A stretch of 11,114 bases of DNA, from assembly GCA_009705025.1 (NCBI GenBank), contig WLDA01000014.1, forward strand, positions 1 through 11,114. The letters are read 5' to 3'. The translations under genes and the position numbers were made by a program. This DNA comes from Actinomycetota bacterium. GTDB taxonomy: Bacteria > Actinomycetota > Actinomycetes > Nanopelagicales > Nanopelagicaceae. Within the stretch, counting starts at the first letter, position 1, and every line of letters begins with the position of its first letter. The notes under the pieces were generated by a model that saw only the letters and a list, made by a program, of their open reading frames with translations, was not told where the DNA came from and did not search any database. Positions 1-7,380 of the stretch are shown piece after piece.

Positions 1-560
1 GGAACTTTTCCAAAACTCTGAACGGCGTCGCAATGAACTGGAATATCACCAGCAAGTTTTACCAATTCTGATATTGGTTGTAAGACTCCTGTTTCATTAT
101 TTGAATGCATGACAGCAATGAGTGCAACTTCATCGCCACGCTTCGAGAGAAAATTCTCTACAAAAGCACAATCAATAACACCATCAACCGTTACGGGAAT
201 CTCAATAACTTCAGCCTTCTCATGGGTTGCAAGCCACTGGGCTGGATCAATAATTGCATGATGCTCAATTGCCGAGATTAGAACTACATTACGTCCTTCT
301 GCGCGACGCTTCCAAAATAGCCCTTTGAGAGCAATGTTGTTCGCTTCAGTACCTGAACCAGTAAAAATAATTTCAGATGCAAGTGAGCCAACTTCGCGAC
401 CAATTACTTCGCGCGCTTCTTCAATATCTTTGCGAACACTGCGACCTGGTGTGTGCAAACTCGATGGATTGCCTAATTTTGATAGCGCAGTAGTCATCGC
501 ATCAATTGCACAATCGAGCATCGGCGTTGTTGCCGCATGATCGAGATAGACGGAAGACAT
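1..560 (-). CDS. iscS: Cysteine desulfurase (IscS/NifS family), C-terminal part missing
   Basis: This is a PLP-dependent class V aminotransferase-fold enzyme that removes sulfur from L-cysteine as a protein persulfide, for Fe-S cluster assembly and tRNA thiolation in the cytoplasm. I translated 186 residues by hand from the ATG at 560. The start is MSSVYLDHAATTP. Family motifs follow in order: GSGTEANN (68-75), EHHA (99-102, with the PLP-stacking His at 100), HSNNETG (152-158) and HCDAVQSFGK (176-185, with Asp178 and Gln181 as the cofactor-binding pair). The PLP lysine and the active-site cysteine loop lie beyond the window edge, so activity cannot be confirmed here. The start is 10 nt after the etfA stop with no clear ribosome binding site, which suggests co-transcription and translational coupling. 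In mycobacteria iscS lies near the etf (fixAB) genes and is followed by the tRNA thiouridylase gene mnmA; mnmA may lie just outside. The family call is firm; IscS rather than another NifS-like paralogue is inferred from context. Confidence 0.95.
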   Translation of the reverse strand, partial: MSSVYLDHAATTPMLDCAIDAMTTALSKLGNPSSLHTPGRSVRKDIEEAREVIGREVGSLASEIIFTGSGTEANNIALKGLFWKRRAEGRNVVLISAIEHHAIIDPAQWLATHEKAEVIEIPVTVDGVIDCAFVENFLSKRGDEVALIAVMHSNNETGVLQPISELVKLAGDIPVHCDAVQSFGKV

Positions 561-570
561 GGCGCTAAGT

Positions 571-1521
571 CTAGGACTTACGCGCAATAACGCCTTCCGT
601 TGCCTTAGGCAGCACGGCAAAGAGATCACCAATGACGCCAAAGTCAGCGATATCAAATATTGGCGCTTCAGCATCTTTATTCACGACCACGATTGTCTTA
701 CTTGTCTGCATGCCTGCGCGGTGTTGGATTGCTCCAGAGATTCCGCATGCAACGTAGAGCTGCGGGCTTACCGTTTTTCCAGTCTGGCCAACTTGATGCG
801 TATGTGGGTACCAACCGGCATCTGTTGCAGCGCGTGATGCACCAACTGCTGCACCTAATGCATCTGCAAATCCTTCAACGGCTGCAAAATCTCCATTTGT
901 TCCGCGACCACCAGATACAACAATATTTGCCTCCGTTAGTTCTGGACGACCACCTTTTACAAAAGGTTGAGTTGAAGTAATCGTTGCTTTCTTTGCACCA
1001 TCACTAACACTCTTACCTATATTTTCAACTGCGGGAGATGCTGGCGCAGTATTAGCTTCAATTGTGTTGGCACGGATTGTCATGATGCTTACTCCATGAG
1101 AAATTTTGGAGTGCACCGTTGTTGAACCACCAAAAACTAATTGTGTTGCAGTGCCATCGGCAGCAACATCTACTGCATCAGTAATTATTCCTGAATCTGT
1201 TGCAATTGCTACTCGAGCAGCAATCTCTTTTCCGAATGCATGAGATGCAATAAGCAGCGCTGATGGCTTCTTCTCGAGAACAATTTGTGAAATAAGATCG
1301 GCATAAGCAGGAACTCCATGTGTAGCAAGATCACCTGACTCGATACAGATAGCTGATGAAATAGGTCCAGTGAGTGCAGAAACTACTGCACCACTTTTGC
1401 CAGGTGCAGCCACAACAATTGCAGTGACATCGCCCATGCGAGCACCCGCTGTTGCAAGTTCAGCAGTTGTCTTACTTACTGCATCGCCTTGTAGGTCGAC
1501 GAGGATAAATACGTTGCTCAT
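571..1521 (-). CDS. etfA: Electron transfer flavoprotein alpha subunit
   Basis: EtfA is the FAD-carrying subunit of the soluble EtfAB heterodimer. It takes electrons from acyl-CoA and other flavin dehydrogenases and passes them to the membrane quinone pool through ETF:quinone oxidoreductase. The 316-residue protein has the usual length. Residues 1-190 form the N-terminal alpha/beta domain. The C-terminal FAD domain (about 196-316) shows VSGGRG (202-207), [11 protein letters not shown] (227-237), [11 protein letters not shown] (243-253), GISGAIQH (260-267) and the closing stretch [14 protein letters not shown] (286-299). These are the conserved FAD contacts of classical, non-bifurcating EtfA. 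The ATG overlaps the etfB stop (ATGA, 1518-1521), so the two subunits are translationally coupled, as expected for an equimolar complex. Nothing looks damaged. Confidence 0.97.
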   Translation of the reverse strand: MSNVFILVDLQGDAVSKTTAELATAGARMGDVTAIVVAAPGKSGAVVSALTGPISSAICIESGDLATHGVPAYADLISQIVLEKKPSALLIASHAFGKEIAARVAIATDSGIITDAVDVAADGTATQLVFGGSTTVHSKISHGVSIMTIRANTIEANTAPASPAVENIGKSVSDGAKKATITSTQPFVKGGRPELTEANIVVSGGRGTNGDFAAVEGFADALGAAVGASRAATDAGWYPHTHQVGQTGKTVSPQLYVACGISGAIQHRAGMQTSKTIVVVNKDAEAPIFDIADFGVIGDLFAVLPKATEGVIARKS

Positions 1522-2303
1522 ATCAACTTCTTTCCAGCTAGGAAATCAACTAATTCTTTGCCGCCATCACCAGAATCGGTAACTTTAATTCCGGCTGCTC
1601 GTGCAGGACGTGGAGCAGAATCTGCTACTACTGACCACGCACCTTGGACAGAAATTCCAATAGCTGCGCAATCACGAACATCAATAGTCTTTTTCTTTGA
1701 AGCCATGATGCCCTTGAAGGATGGATAACGCGGTTCGTTTATCTTTTCGATAACACTGAGCACTGCAGGAAAACTTGCTCCCATTGAATCAACACCGGCA
1801 TCTGTAACACGTGTAATCGCAACAGTTGAGGCGGCAGGATCAACAACAACACTGCCAGCAAATGTGAGTTGAGCCCAACCTAAGCGAGCTGAAATCATTG
1901 CTGGAACAACGCTCATGCGAGCATCAGTTGATTCAGTTCCGCAAAGAACTAAATCAAATCCACCAGTTTCAATTACTTTTGCAAGAACTGCCGAAGTTGT
2001 AATTGCATCAGCACCTGCGAGCGCGCTATCACTAATAAGTATTGCATCATTTGCACCCATAGATAGCGCTTTGCGAATTGCTTCAGTTGCGCGCTCTGGT
2101 CCCATAGAAATAATGGTCACGGTGTTAGCGCCGCCTTCTTCGTTTCCACCATGTGCTTCAGCAATTCGAAGTGCTTCTTCTACTGCATACTCATCGAGAT
2201 CATTGAGAACTGCATCAACGCCTTCGCGATCGAGAGTTCCGTTGATCATCTTCTTCTCAGCCCAGGAATCTGGTACTTGTTTGACGCAGACAGCAATCTT
2301 CAT
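1518..2303 (-). CDS. etfB: Electron transfer flavoprotein beta subunit
   Basis: EtfB is the AMP-binding partner of EtfA and docks with the client dehydrogenases. The 261-residue protein opens with MKIAVCVKQVPDS and contains DEYAVEEALR, the nucleotide-binding stretch LVLCGTESTDA, and the EtfB signature EPRYPSFKGIMASKKK. I start it at the ATG at 2303. The frame stays open upstream to 2423, but those 40 extra residues have no family counterpart and would overlap fabD. A good promoter (-10 TAACCT, -35 TTGATT, 17-nt spacer) also places transcription start at or next to the 2303 ATG, giving a leaderless message. It is the first gene of the leftward etfB-etfA-iscS operon and diverges from fabD across 106 bp. 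Actinobacterial EtfAB usually serves beta-oxidation and amino-acid-derived acyl-CoA oxidation; no dehydrogenase lies beside it here. Confidence 0.96.
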   Translation of the reverse strand: MKIAVCVKQVPDSWAEKKMINGTLDREGVDAVLNDLDEYAVEEALRIAEAHGGNEEGGANTVTIISMGPERATEAIRKALSMGANDAILISDSALAGADAITTSAVLAKVIETGGFDLVLCGTESTDARMSVVPAMISARLGWAQLTFAGSVVVDPAASTVAITRVTDAGVDSMGASFPAVLSVIEKINEPRYPSFKGIMASKKKTIDVRDCAAIGISVQGAWSVVADSAPRPARAAGIKVTDSGDGGKELVDFLAGKKLI

Positions 2304-2310
2304 AAGGCAC

Positions 2311-2339
2311 AGGTTACTGGGCGGTAGTGAATCAATCAA
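2311..2339 (-). promoter_or_regulatory. Promoter of etfB, leaderless type
   Basis: On the minus strand a -35 box TTGATT (2334-2339) is followed by a 17-nt spacer and a -10 box TAACCT (2311-2316), fitting the TANNNT consensus. Only 7 nt separate the -10 box from the etfB ATG at 2303, so transcription should start at or within a base or two of the start codon. This is a sequence match, not a mapped start site. Confidence 0.6.
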
Positions 2340-2346
2340 AGCGAAC

Positions 2347-2356
2347 TCACGCGTGA
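2347..2356. promoter_or_regulatory. Perfect palindrome TCACGCGTGA, candidate operator
   Basis: TCACGCGTGA is identical to its own reverse complement. It lies between the two divergent -35 boxes, 7 nt from the etfB -35 (2334-2339) and 16 nt from the fabD -35-like box (2373-2378). The flanking bases do not extend the symmetry. The placement suits a dimeric repressor or activator acting on both operons. In other Actinobacteria, fatty acid synthesis genes are controlled by dedicated regulators such as FasR, but I cannot assign this site to any of them. Confidence 0.35.
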
Positions 2357-2372
2357 TGCCGAGCACGCAATG

Positions 2373-2402
2373 GTCACATCCTTGGTGAATAAGACATAAA
2401 AT
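2373..2402 (+). promoter_or_regulatory. Promoter of the fabD operon, leaderless type
   Basis: The -10 box TAAAAT (2397-2402, five of six matches to TATAAT) lies exactly 7 nt before the GTG start of fabD at 2410. A weak -35 match, GTCACA (2373-2378), lies 18 nt upstream. The spacing predicts a leaderless message starting with GTG, which is common in Actinobacteria. No Shine-Dalgarno sequence precedes fabD, which agrees with this. Confidence 0.55.
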
Positions 2403-2409
2403 TTCGAAT

Positions 2410-3318
2410 GTGCTGGCAATCATTGCTCCTGGTCAAGGAAGCCAAACTCCGGGAATGCTCAATTCTTGGATTGAGGATGCCGAAAGTAAATCTCTTCTGA
2501 GTTCTTGGTCTGATGCAATTGGATTAGATCTTCTTGCATTAGGTACAACTGCAGATGCAGATGAAATAAAAGATACGGCTAATGCGCAACCGCTCATCGT
2601 TGCTGCTGGTCTCTTATCTGCGCGCGCACTGGGGATTGAAAATTTTTCTGTTACATCGGGTCATTCAGTTGGAGAACTAACTGTTGCTGCGCTCTCTGGC
2701 GCAATTTCACACGAAGATGCTCTGCTTTTAGTGCGAGCACGTGGATTAGAAATGGCAAAAGCGGCTGCGCAACGACCATCTGGAATGGCTGCGGTATTAG
2801 GTGGTGAGCGCTCCGATGTAATTAGTGCACTCGGTGCTTTAGGTCTAATCGCTGCAAATGAAAATGGTGGCGGACAAATTGTTGCAGCAGGAGATTTAGC
2901 TTCACTTGCCGAACTCGGTGAGAATCCCCCAGCAGGGTCGCGCGTTAGAGCACTCGCTGTTGCAGGTGCTTTTCATACCTCTTATATGGCAAGTGCAGTG
3001 CAACCATTGCGAGCACTCGCTGAAACAATTACTACCCATGCTCCGAGGATTCAGGTCATATCTAATAAAGATGGTGAAGTAGTAATTGATGGCGCACTCG
3101 TACTCGAGCGCATTATCAATCAGATCGCTAATCCCGTTCGTTGGGATTTGTGTATGGAGAGATTGAATACATTGGGCGTAACGGGTGTCATTGAACTGGC
3201 GCCAGCTGGAACTCTGGTTGGCTTACTCAAGCGAGGCGTTCCAAGCATTGAAACAATGGCGCTAAAGAGCGCTGACGATATTGATAAGGCACGCGAATTT
3301 GCGAAGGGGCACCTATGA
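2410..3318 (+). CDS. fabD: Malonyl-CoA:ACP transacylase
   Basis: FabD transfers malonyl from CoA to the phosphopantetheine of AcpP, loading the elongation substrate of type II fatty acid synthesis. The 302-residue protein has the standard length and all active-site elements: the oxyanion-hole motif APGQGSQ (6-12), the nucleophile elbow GHSVGE with Ser86 (84-89), Arg111 in VRARG to hold the malonyl carboxylate, and catalytic His189 in GAFHT. The start is the GTG at 2410: an in-frame stop lies at 2386-2388, no ATG lies between, and MLAIIAPGQG is the usual N-terminus. The GTG is placed correctly for a leaderless transcript. fabD is the first gene of the operon and overlaps fabH by 4 nt (ATGA), so their translation is coupled. 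It diverges from etfB; no fasR-like regulator gene precedes it, as one does in Streptomyces. Confidence 0.96.
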   Translation: MLAIIAPGQGSQTPGMLNSWIEDAESKSLLSSWSDAIGLDLLALGTTADADEIKDTANAQPLIVAAGLLSARALGIENFSVTSGHSVGELTVAALSGAISHEDALLLVRARGLEMAKAAAQRPSGMAAVLGGERSDVISALGALGLIAANENGGGQIVAAGDLASLAELGENPPAGSRVRALAVAGAFHTSYMASAVQPLRALAETITTHAPRIQVISNKDGEVVIDGALVLERIINQIANPVRWDLCMERLNTLGVTGVIELAPAGTLVGLLKRGVPSIETMALKSADDIDKAREFAKGHL

Positions 3319-4334
3319 AAATAAAGAGCGCTCCAGTTACTAATAGCGCAATTCTCTCCGTCGGTGCATACAGACCACGTCGTATAGTTCCTAACTCTGA
3401 AATTGTTGATCGTATTGATTCAACTGATGAATGGATTGTTCAACGTACTGGAATAGAAACTCGCAGATTTGCAGGAGATGATGAGACTGTAATCTCAATG
3501 GCTCAAGCCGCATGCGAGCAAGCACTGAAACGCGCAAAGCTCACCATTGCAGATATTGACACAGTAATACTTGCAACAATTTCTTATCCATTCCAGGCAC
3601 CGAGCGCCGCAACTGAACTCATTGTTGCACTAGGAAATCCAAAAGCTGCGGCATTTGATATCAGTGCCGCATGTGCAGGATTTTGTTACGGCGTTGCAAT
3701 GGCGAGTGATTTAGTGCGTTGTGGAACATCAAAAAATGTATTAGTTGTCGGTGTTGAAAAACTTAGCGATTACACAGATCCTGATGATCGTGCTACTGCA
3801 TTTATTTTCGCGGATGGCGCTGGTGCAGTAGTTATCGGCCAGAGCGATGAAGTTGGTATCGGACCAACAGAGTGGGGATCAGATGCTGATTCACGCGATG
3901 CAATTATTTTGAACCCCTCTTATTTAGATTTCAAGAAAAATCCAAAACTCGGCGTTGCAGATCTTGGCTGGCCAAATATTGCTCAACAAGGTCAAGCTGT
4001 TTTTCGTTGGGCTGTCTATGCAATGAGTAAAGCAGGACTGCGCGCACTCGATGCTGCTGGCATGACGGTAAATGATTTAGATGTATTCATTCCACACCAA
4101 GCAAATATTCGAATAATTGAAACTATGGCAAAAGAGATGAAGATGCCTGACTCTGTAGTTATTTCAGATGACATTAGAAAAAATGGAAATACTTCTGCAG
4201 CATCAATTCCGATCGCTATGGATTCATTACTTTCAGAGCGTCCTGATCTTTACGGAAAAACTGCATTGCTCATTGGCTACGGTGCGGGCTTGGTTTATGC
4301 GGGACAAGTAGTGCGCCTCCCCCTTGCTCCTTGA
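3315..4334 (+). CDS. fabH: Beta-ketoacyl-ACP synthase III (chain initiation)
   Basis: FabH condenses an acyl-CoA primer (acetyl-CoA or branched starters in Actinobacteria) with malonyl-ACP, the first condensation of fatty acid synthesis. The 339-residue protein is thiolase fold. The catalytic triad is visible: Cys120 in DISAACAGFCYG, His261 in FIPHQANIRI and Asn292 in NGNTSAAS. STDEWIVQRTGIETRR (36-51) is the conserved N-terminal CoA-binding region and GYGAGLVYAG (321-330) the C-terminal glycine loop. The ATG overlaps the fabD stop and has a good Shine-Dalgarno AAGGGG (3304-3309) 5 nt upstream. Primer preference cannot be read from the sequence with confidence. Position between fabD and acpP matches the streptomycete order. 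Confidence 0.96.
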   Translation: MKIKSAPVTNSAILSVGAYRPRRIVPNSEIVDRIDSTDEWIVQRTGIETRRFAGDDETVISMAQAACEQALKRAKLTIADIDTVILATISYPFQAPSAATELIVALGNPKAAAFDISAACAGFCYGVAMASDLVRCGTSKNVLVVGVEKLSDYTDPDDRATAFIFADGAGAVVIGQSDEVGIGPTEWGSDADSRDAIILNPSYLDFKKNPKLGVADLGWPNIAQQGQAVFRWAVYAMSKAGLRALDAAGMTVNDLDVFIPHQANIRIIETMAKEMKMPDSVVISDDIRKNGNTSAASIPIAMDSLLSERPDLYGKTALLIGYGAGLVYAGQVVRLPLAP

Positions 4335-4444
4335 GATTTCTCTCACTCACGCACGCAATAAGAGAGTCAATACTCGTAAGTAAGCACCTGTATCAGAGAG
4401 AATTACCACCTGTTGTTCAATCGAATCGTTAGGACATATAAGAA
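4335..4444 (+). promoter_or_regulatory. 110-bp leader before acpP with a 22-bp-spaced direct repeat
   Basis: This is the only long gap inside the fatty acid operon. It holds two copies of CACCTGT (4385-4391 and 4407-4413) whose starts are 22 bp apart, about two helical turns, so both would sit on one face of the DNA. An AGGA ribosome binding site (4431-4434) lies 10 nt before the acpP ATG. CTCTC (4340-4344) and GAGAG (4362-4366) could pair around a 17-nt loop, but no T tract follows, so I do not call a terminator. No convincing -35/-10 pair is visible. An extra promoter or RNA processing site is plausible because ACP is needed in large excess over the enzymes. Confidence 0.3.
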
Positions 4445-4693
4445 ATGGCACTTTCACAAGAAGATGTACTTGCAGGACTAAAAGAGATTGTTGAAGAAGT
4501 AGCGGGCATCCCTGCAGCGTCAATCGAACTTGGCAAGAACTTCACAGATGATCTAGAAGTTGATTCACTAAGCATGGTTGAAGTTGTAGTTGCAGCTGAA
4601 GAGCGCTTTGGTGTGAAGATTCCTGATGAGAAAGTAACTGATCTTGTTACGGTCGGCGATGCAGTTGATTTCATCGTCAACGCTGCAAAGTAA
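4445..4693 (+). CDS. acpP: Acyl carrier protein
   Basis: AcpP is the small acidic cytoplasmic carrier that holds growing acyl chains on a 4'-phosphopantetheine arm. It has 82 residues, typical for the family. The phosphopantetheine attachment site is Ser41 in the motif VDSLSMVEVV (39-48), at the start of helix II. Helix II and its flanks are rich in Glu and Asp, the surface recognised by FabD, FabH and FabF. The ATG has an AGGA site 10 nt upstream. acpP lies 110 bp after fabH and 24 nt before fabF. The protein resembles a dedicated fatty acid ACP (AcpP or mycobacterial AcpM without its long C-terminal tail) rather than a polyketide carrier, judged by context and length. A frame on the opposite strand is only its shadow. 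Confidence 0.97.
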   Translation: MALSQEDVLAGLKEIVEEVAGIPAASIELGKNFTDDLEVDSLSMVEVVVAAEERFGVKIPDEKVTDLVTVGDAVDFIVNAAK

Positions 4694-4717
4694 CTAATTC
4701 AAAATCGGTCAACAAAG

Positions 4718-5953
4718 ATGTCACAGCGTCGTGTCGTAGTTACAGGACTTGGTGCGACAACGCCCCTTGGCGCAGATGTTCTAACCACATGGTCAGCACT
4801 GCTTGCTGGAAAAAGTGGCGTTCGAACTCTGACTGAAGAATGGACTTCTCTACTTCCTGTCTCATTTGCCGCTCGCGTTGCGATTGAACCTAGCGAGCAA
4901 ATGGAACGTGTAGAGATTCGTAGATTAGATAGATCAGAACAGTTCGCACTTATTGCATCTCGTGAGGCATGGAAAGATGCGGGCTCACCAGATATCGATA
5001 AAGAACGACTAGGTGTTGTCATTGCCTCTGGCATTGGCGGAGTTATCACGATGTTGGATCAATATGACATCTTGAATAACAAAGGTGCACGACTTGTAAG
5101 TCCACATACAGTCCCAATGCTTATGCCTAATGGGCCAGCAGCAAATGTTGGATTAGAACTTCAAGCAAAAGCTGGGGTTCATACTCCAGTGAGTGCGTGT
5201 GCATCTGGCGCTGAAGCAGTTGGTTACGCACTCGAAATGATTAGAAGTAATCGCGCTGACATCATCGTCAGCGGCGGAGTAGAAGCAGCGGTTCATCAAT
5301 TACCTATGGCTGGCTTTGCAGCAATGAAAGCATTATCTACTCGCAACGATGATCCCGCCCGTGCTTCACGTCCATATGATGTTGATCGTGATGGTTTCGT
5401 ACTTGGCGAAGGTGGCGGCGTACTTATTCTTGAAGAGTACGAGCATGCAAAAGCGCGTGGTGCAAAGATTTATTGCGAAATTGCAGGCCAAGGTCTGACT
5501 TCCGATGGGTATCACATTGCAGCGCCAGATCCAGATGGTGCTGGGGTACAGCGCGCAATCAAGTTTGCGCTACGTGATTCGAATCTTTCAACAAAAGATA
5601 TTTTTCATCTCAACGCACATGCAACATCAACTCCTGCCGGCGATGTTGCAGAAGCAAACGCACTTCGTGCAGCACTTGGTAGCGATGCTGATCATGTTGC
5701 AGTCTCTGCTACAAAATCTATGACTGGTCACTTGCTTGGTGGTGCTGGCGCAATCGAATCTGTATTTCTTGTCAAGGCGATACAAGATCGTATGGCTCCT
5801 CCAACTATCAATATTGATAATTTGGATCCAGCAGTAACTATCGATGTTGTTCGTGATAAACCACGTGCACTGCCTGCTGGAGATATCGCTGCACTCAATG
5901 ACTCTTTTGGTTTCGGTGGCCACAATGTTGTATTGGTCTTTAAGTCCTTATAA
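4718..5953 (+). CDS. fabF: Beta-ketoacyl-ACP synthase II (chain elongation)
   Basis: FabF performs decarboxylative condensation of acyl-ACP with malonyl-ACP, extending the chain by two carbons in each cycle. The 411-residue protein is full length. The N-terminal VVVTGLGATTPLG is the family signature. The Cys-His-His triad is Cys161 in VSACASGAEA, His301 in LNAHATSTPAGD and His338 in KSMTGHLLGGAGA, within two residues of the E. coli numbering. The glycine-rich C-terminal NDSFGFGGHN (394-403) is intact. The ATG at 4718 gives the usual MSQRRVVVTG start; there is no clear Shine-Dalgarno sequence in the 24-nt gap after acpP. Only one elongating synthase is present, as in Streptomyces, in contrast to the tandem kasA-kasB of mycobacteria. 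The stop is 2 nt from the next start, suggesting coupling. Confidence 0.96.
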   Translation: MSQRRVVVTGLGATTPLGADVLTTWSALLAGKSGVRTLTEEWTSLLPVSFAARVAIEPSEQMERVEIRRLDRSEQFALIASREAWKDAGSPDIDKERLGVVIASGIGGVITMLDQYDILNNKGARLVSPHTVPMLMPNGPAANVGLELQAKAGVHTPVSACASGAEAVGYALEMIRSNRADIIVSGGVEAAVHQLPMAGFAAMKALSTRNDDPARASRPYDVDRDGFVLGEGGGVLILEEYEHAKARGAKIYCEIAGQGLTSDGYHIAAPDPDGAGVQRAIKFALRDSNLSTKDIFHLNAHATSTPAGDVAEANALRAALGSDADHVAVSATKSMTGHLLGGAGAIESVFLVKAIQDRMAPPTINIDNLDPAVTIDVVRDKPRALPAGDIAALNDSFGFGGHNVVLVFKSL

Positions 5954-5955
5954 CC

Positions 5956-7338
5956 ATGAGTACTGATCCGCGCGACCCCCAACTGCGCATTGAGCGCCTG
6001 CTCGACCCTTCCACAATTGAATTACTAACTCCGCGTGATTCTTCAGGAATGATTGCAGCAATTGGTGCAATAAAGGGAAATCGTGTTGTTGTTTTCGCAT
6101 CCGATGCCACAATTCAAGGTGGTGCACTTGGTGTTGAAGGTGCTCACGTAATTGTCAGCGCATATCGTGAAGCGATGGCAACACAATTACCAATTATTGG
6201 TTTATGGCATTCGGGTGGTGCACGTTTGCGCGATGGAGTCTCATCGCTAAATGCCTTCGGTGAAGTTTTTCAATCAATTATTTTGGCTAGCGGAAAGATT
6301 CCCCAACTCTCTTTGGTTCTTGGGCCAACAGCCGGTGGTGGTGCCTACGGACCTGCAATGACAGATGTTGTTGTGCTTGCACCTGAAGGAAGAATCTTCG
6401 TAACAGGCCCTGATGTTGTAAAAAGTGTGACAGGCGAGAAAGTTGATATGGAAGGACTTGGCGGTCCAGATGCGCATCGTAAAAATAGTGGATTAGCACA
6501 TTTGATTGCTCATACCGAAGACGAGGCCTTCGAAATGACTCGCGATCTTGCTTCACTCTTTGCTAATCAAGGTCATATCAATACAAAAATTAGTGACTTT
6601 GATTTGGCTCCACTTGTTCCTGCAGCAAATCGACGTGCATATGAAGTTACACCTTTAGTAAATGCAATCTTGGATGGCGATACAGAGAGATTAGAACTTC
6701 TAAAAATGTGGGCTGAGAATATGACAACAACACTGGGTCGACTAGGTGGTCGAACTGTTGGTGTTATTGCCAATAATCCTCAGCATTTAGGTGGAGTTCT
6801 AGACTCTTCAGCGAGTGAGAAGGCTGCGCGATTTGTCCGCACATGTGATGCCTTCGGAATTCCGCTCATCGTTATTGCAGATGTTCCTGGTTTTCTTCCG
6901 GGTGCTGGTCAAGAATGGGAAGGCGCTGTTAGGCGCGGTGCGAAATTACTTCACGCATTTGGTGAAGCAGTAGTTCCGCGTATCACTTTGATCACACGTC
7001 GTGCATATGGCGGTGCGTATGTTGCAATGAATTCAAAATCACTTGGTGCAACAAAAGTATTGGCGTGGCCTGATGCAGAAGTATCGGTTATGGGAGCTGT
7101 TGCTGCAGTTCGTGTATTACATCGTCGGCTACTTGCGGATTTACCAGAAGCTCAGCGCGATTCGATGGAGTTAGAACTTGCTGCAGAACACGAAAAAGTG
7201 TCGGGTGGAGTTGCGCGAGCAATTGAAATTGGCGCAGTAGATGAAATTGTTCAACCGCAACATTCACGTCGAGTCATTGGTGAAGCTATTGCACTTGCTC
7301 CACACCGTCGTGGTAACCACGGCAATATTCCTCTGTAA
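5956..7338 (+). CDS. accD6: Acyl-CoA carboxylase beta subunit (carboxyltransferase), AccD6-like
   Basis: This is the carboxyltransferase subunit that moves CO2 from carboxybiotin to an acyl-CoA. Two crotonase-type halves are visible. The N-terminal half carries HSGGARLRDG (85-94) and the oxyanion-hole stretch GPTAGGGAYGPAM (123-135). The C-terminal half carries ADVPGFLPGAGQE (308-320) and RRAYGGAYVAMNSK (348-361). In the last motif Val356 occupies the position where, by my alignment from memory, propionyl-CoA carboxylases have Asp and acetyl-CoA-using enzymes have a hydrophobic residue. With 460 residues it is shorter than PccB (about 530), mostly at the N-terminus, and close to mycobacterial AccD6. 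Its place at the end of the fatty acid operon, 2 nt after fabF, matches mycobacteria. I infer acetyl-CoA carboxylation to malonyl-CoA. The biotinylated alpha subunit is not in the window. The family is certain; substrate and symbol are less so. Confidence 0.9.
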   Translation: MSTDPRDPQLRIERLLDPSTIELLTPRDSSGMIAAIGAIKGNRVVVFASDATIQGGALGVEGAHVIVSAYREAMATQLPIIGLWHSGGARLRDGVSSLNAFGEVFQSIILASGKIPQLSLVLGPTAGGGAYGPAMTDVVVLAPEGRIFVTGPDVVKSVTGEKVDMEGLGGPDAHRKNSGLAHLIAHTEDEAFEMTRDLASLFANQGHINTKISDFDLAPLVPAANRRAYEVTPLVNAILDGDTERLELLKMWAENMTTTLGRLGGRTVGVIANNPQHLGGVLDSSASEKAARFVRTCDAFGIPLIVIADVPGFLPGAGQEWEGAVRRGAKLLHAFGEAVVPRITLITRRAYGGAYVAMNSKSLGATKVLAWPDAEVSVMGAVAAVRVLHRRLLADLPEAQRDSMELELAAEHEKVSGGVARAIEIGAVDEIVQPQHSRRVIGEAIALAPHRRGNHGNIPL

Positions 7339-7368
7339 TTCTCACTTTCCCTAACTTAGGCGCAGTGA

Positions 7369-7374
7369 TAAGTT
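7369..7374 (+). promoter_or_regulatory. -10 box for the GH31 gene, leaderless type
   Basis: TAAGTT fits TANNNT and ends 6 nt before the GH31 ATG at 7381. No good -35 box is seen 16-18 nt upstream. No Shine-Dalgarno sequence and no terminator are visible in the 42-bp gap after the carboxyltransferase gene, so readthrough from the fatty acid operon is also possible. Confidence 0.4.
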
Positions 7375-7380
7375 CGCTCT

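Noticed and set aside
1915..2388. 157-codon open frame on the plus strand opposite etfB
   Set aside because: It is Ser/Ala/Arg-rich with no recognisable domain and lies antisense to a conserved gene; a shadow frame.
2304..2423. In-frame upstream extension of etfB by 40 codons to an ATG at 2423
   Set aside because: The extra residues have no family counterpart, overlap the fabD start and cover the etfB promoter. The MKIAVCVKQVP start at 2303 is the usual EtfB N-terminus.
4333..4366. Possible terminator after fabH (CTCTC/GAGAG pairing)
   Set aside because: The stem is five pairs with a 17-nt loop and no following T tract; it would also cut the operon before acpP.
4435..4442. CATATA/TATAAG as a -10 box for acpP
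   Set aside because: It lies only 2-4 nt before the ATG, so transcription would begin inside the gene. acpP also has an AGGA site that needs a leader.
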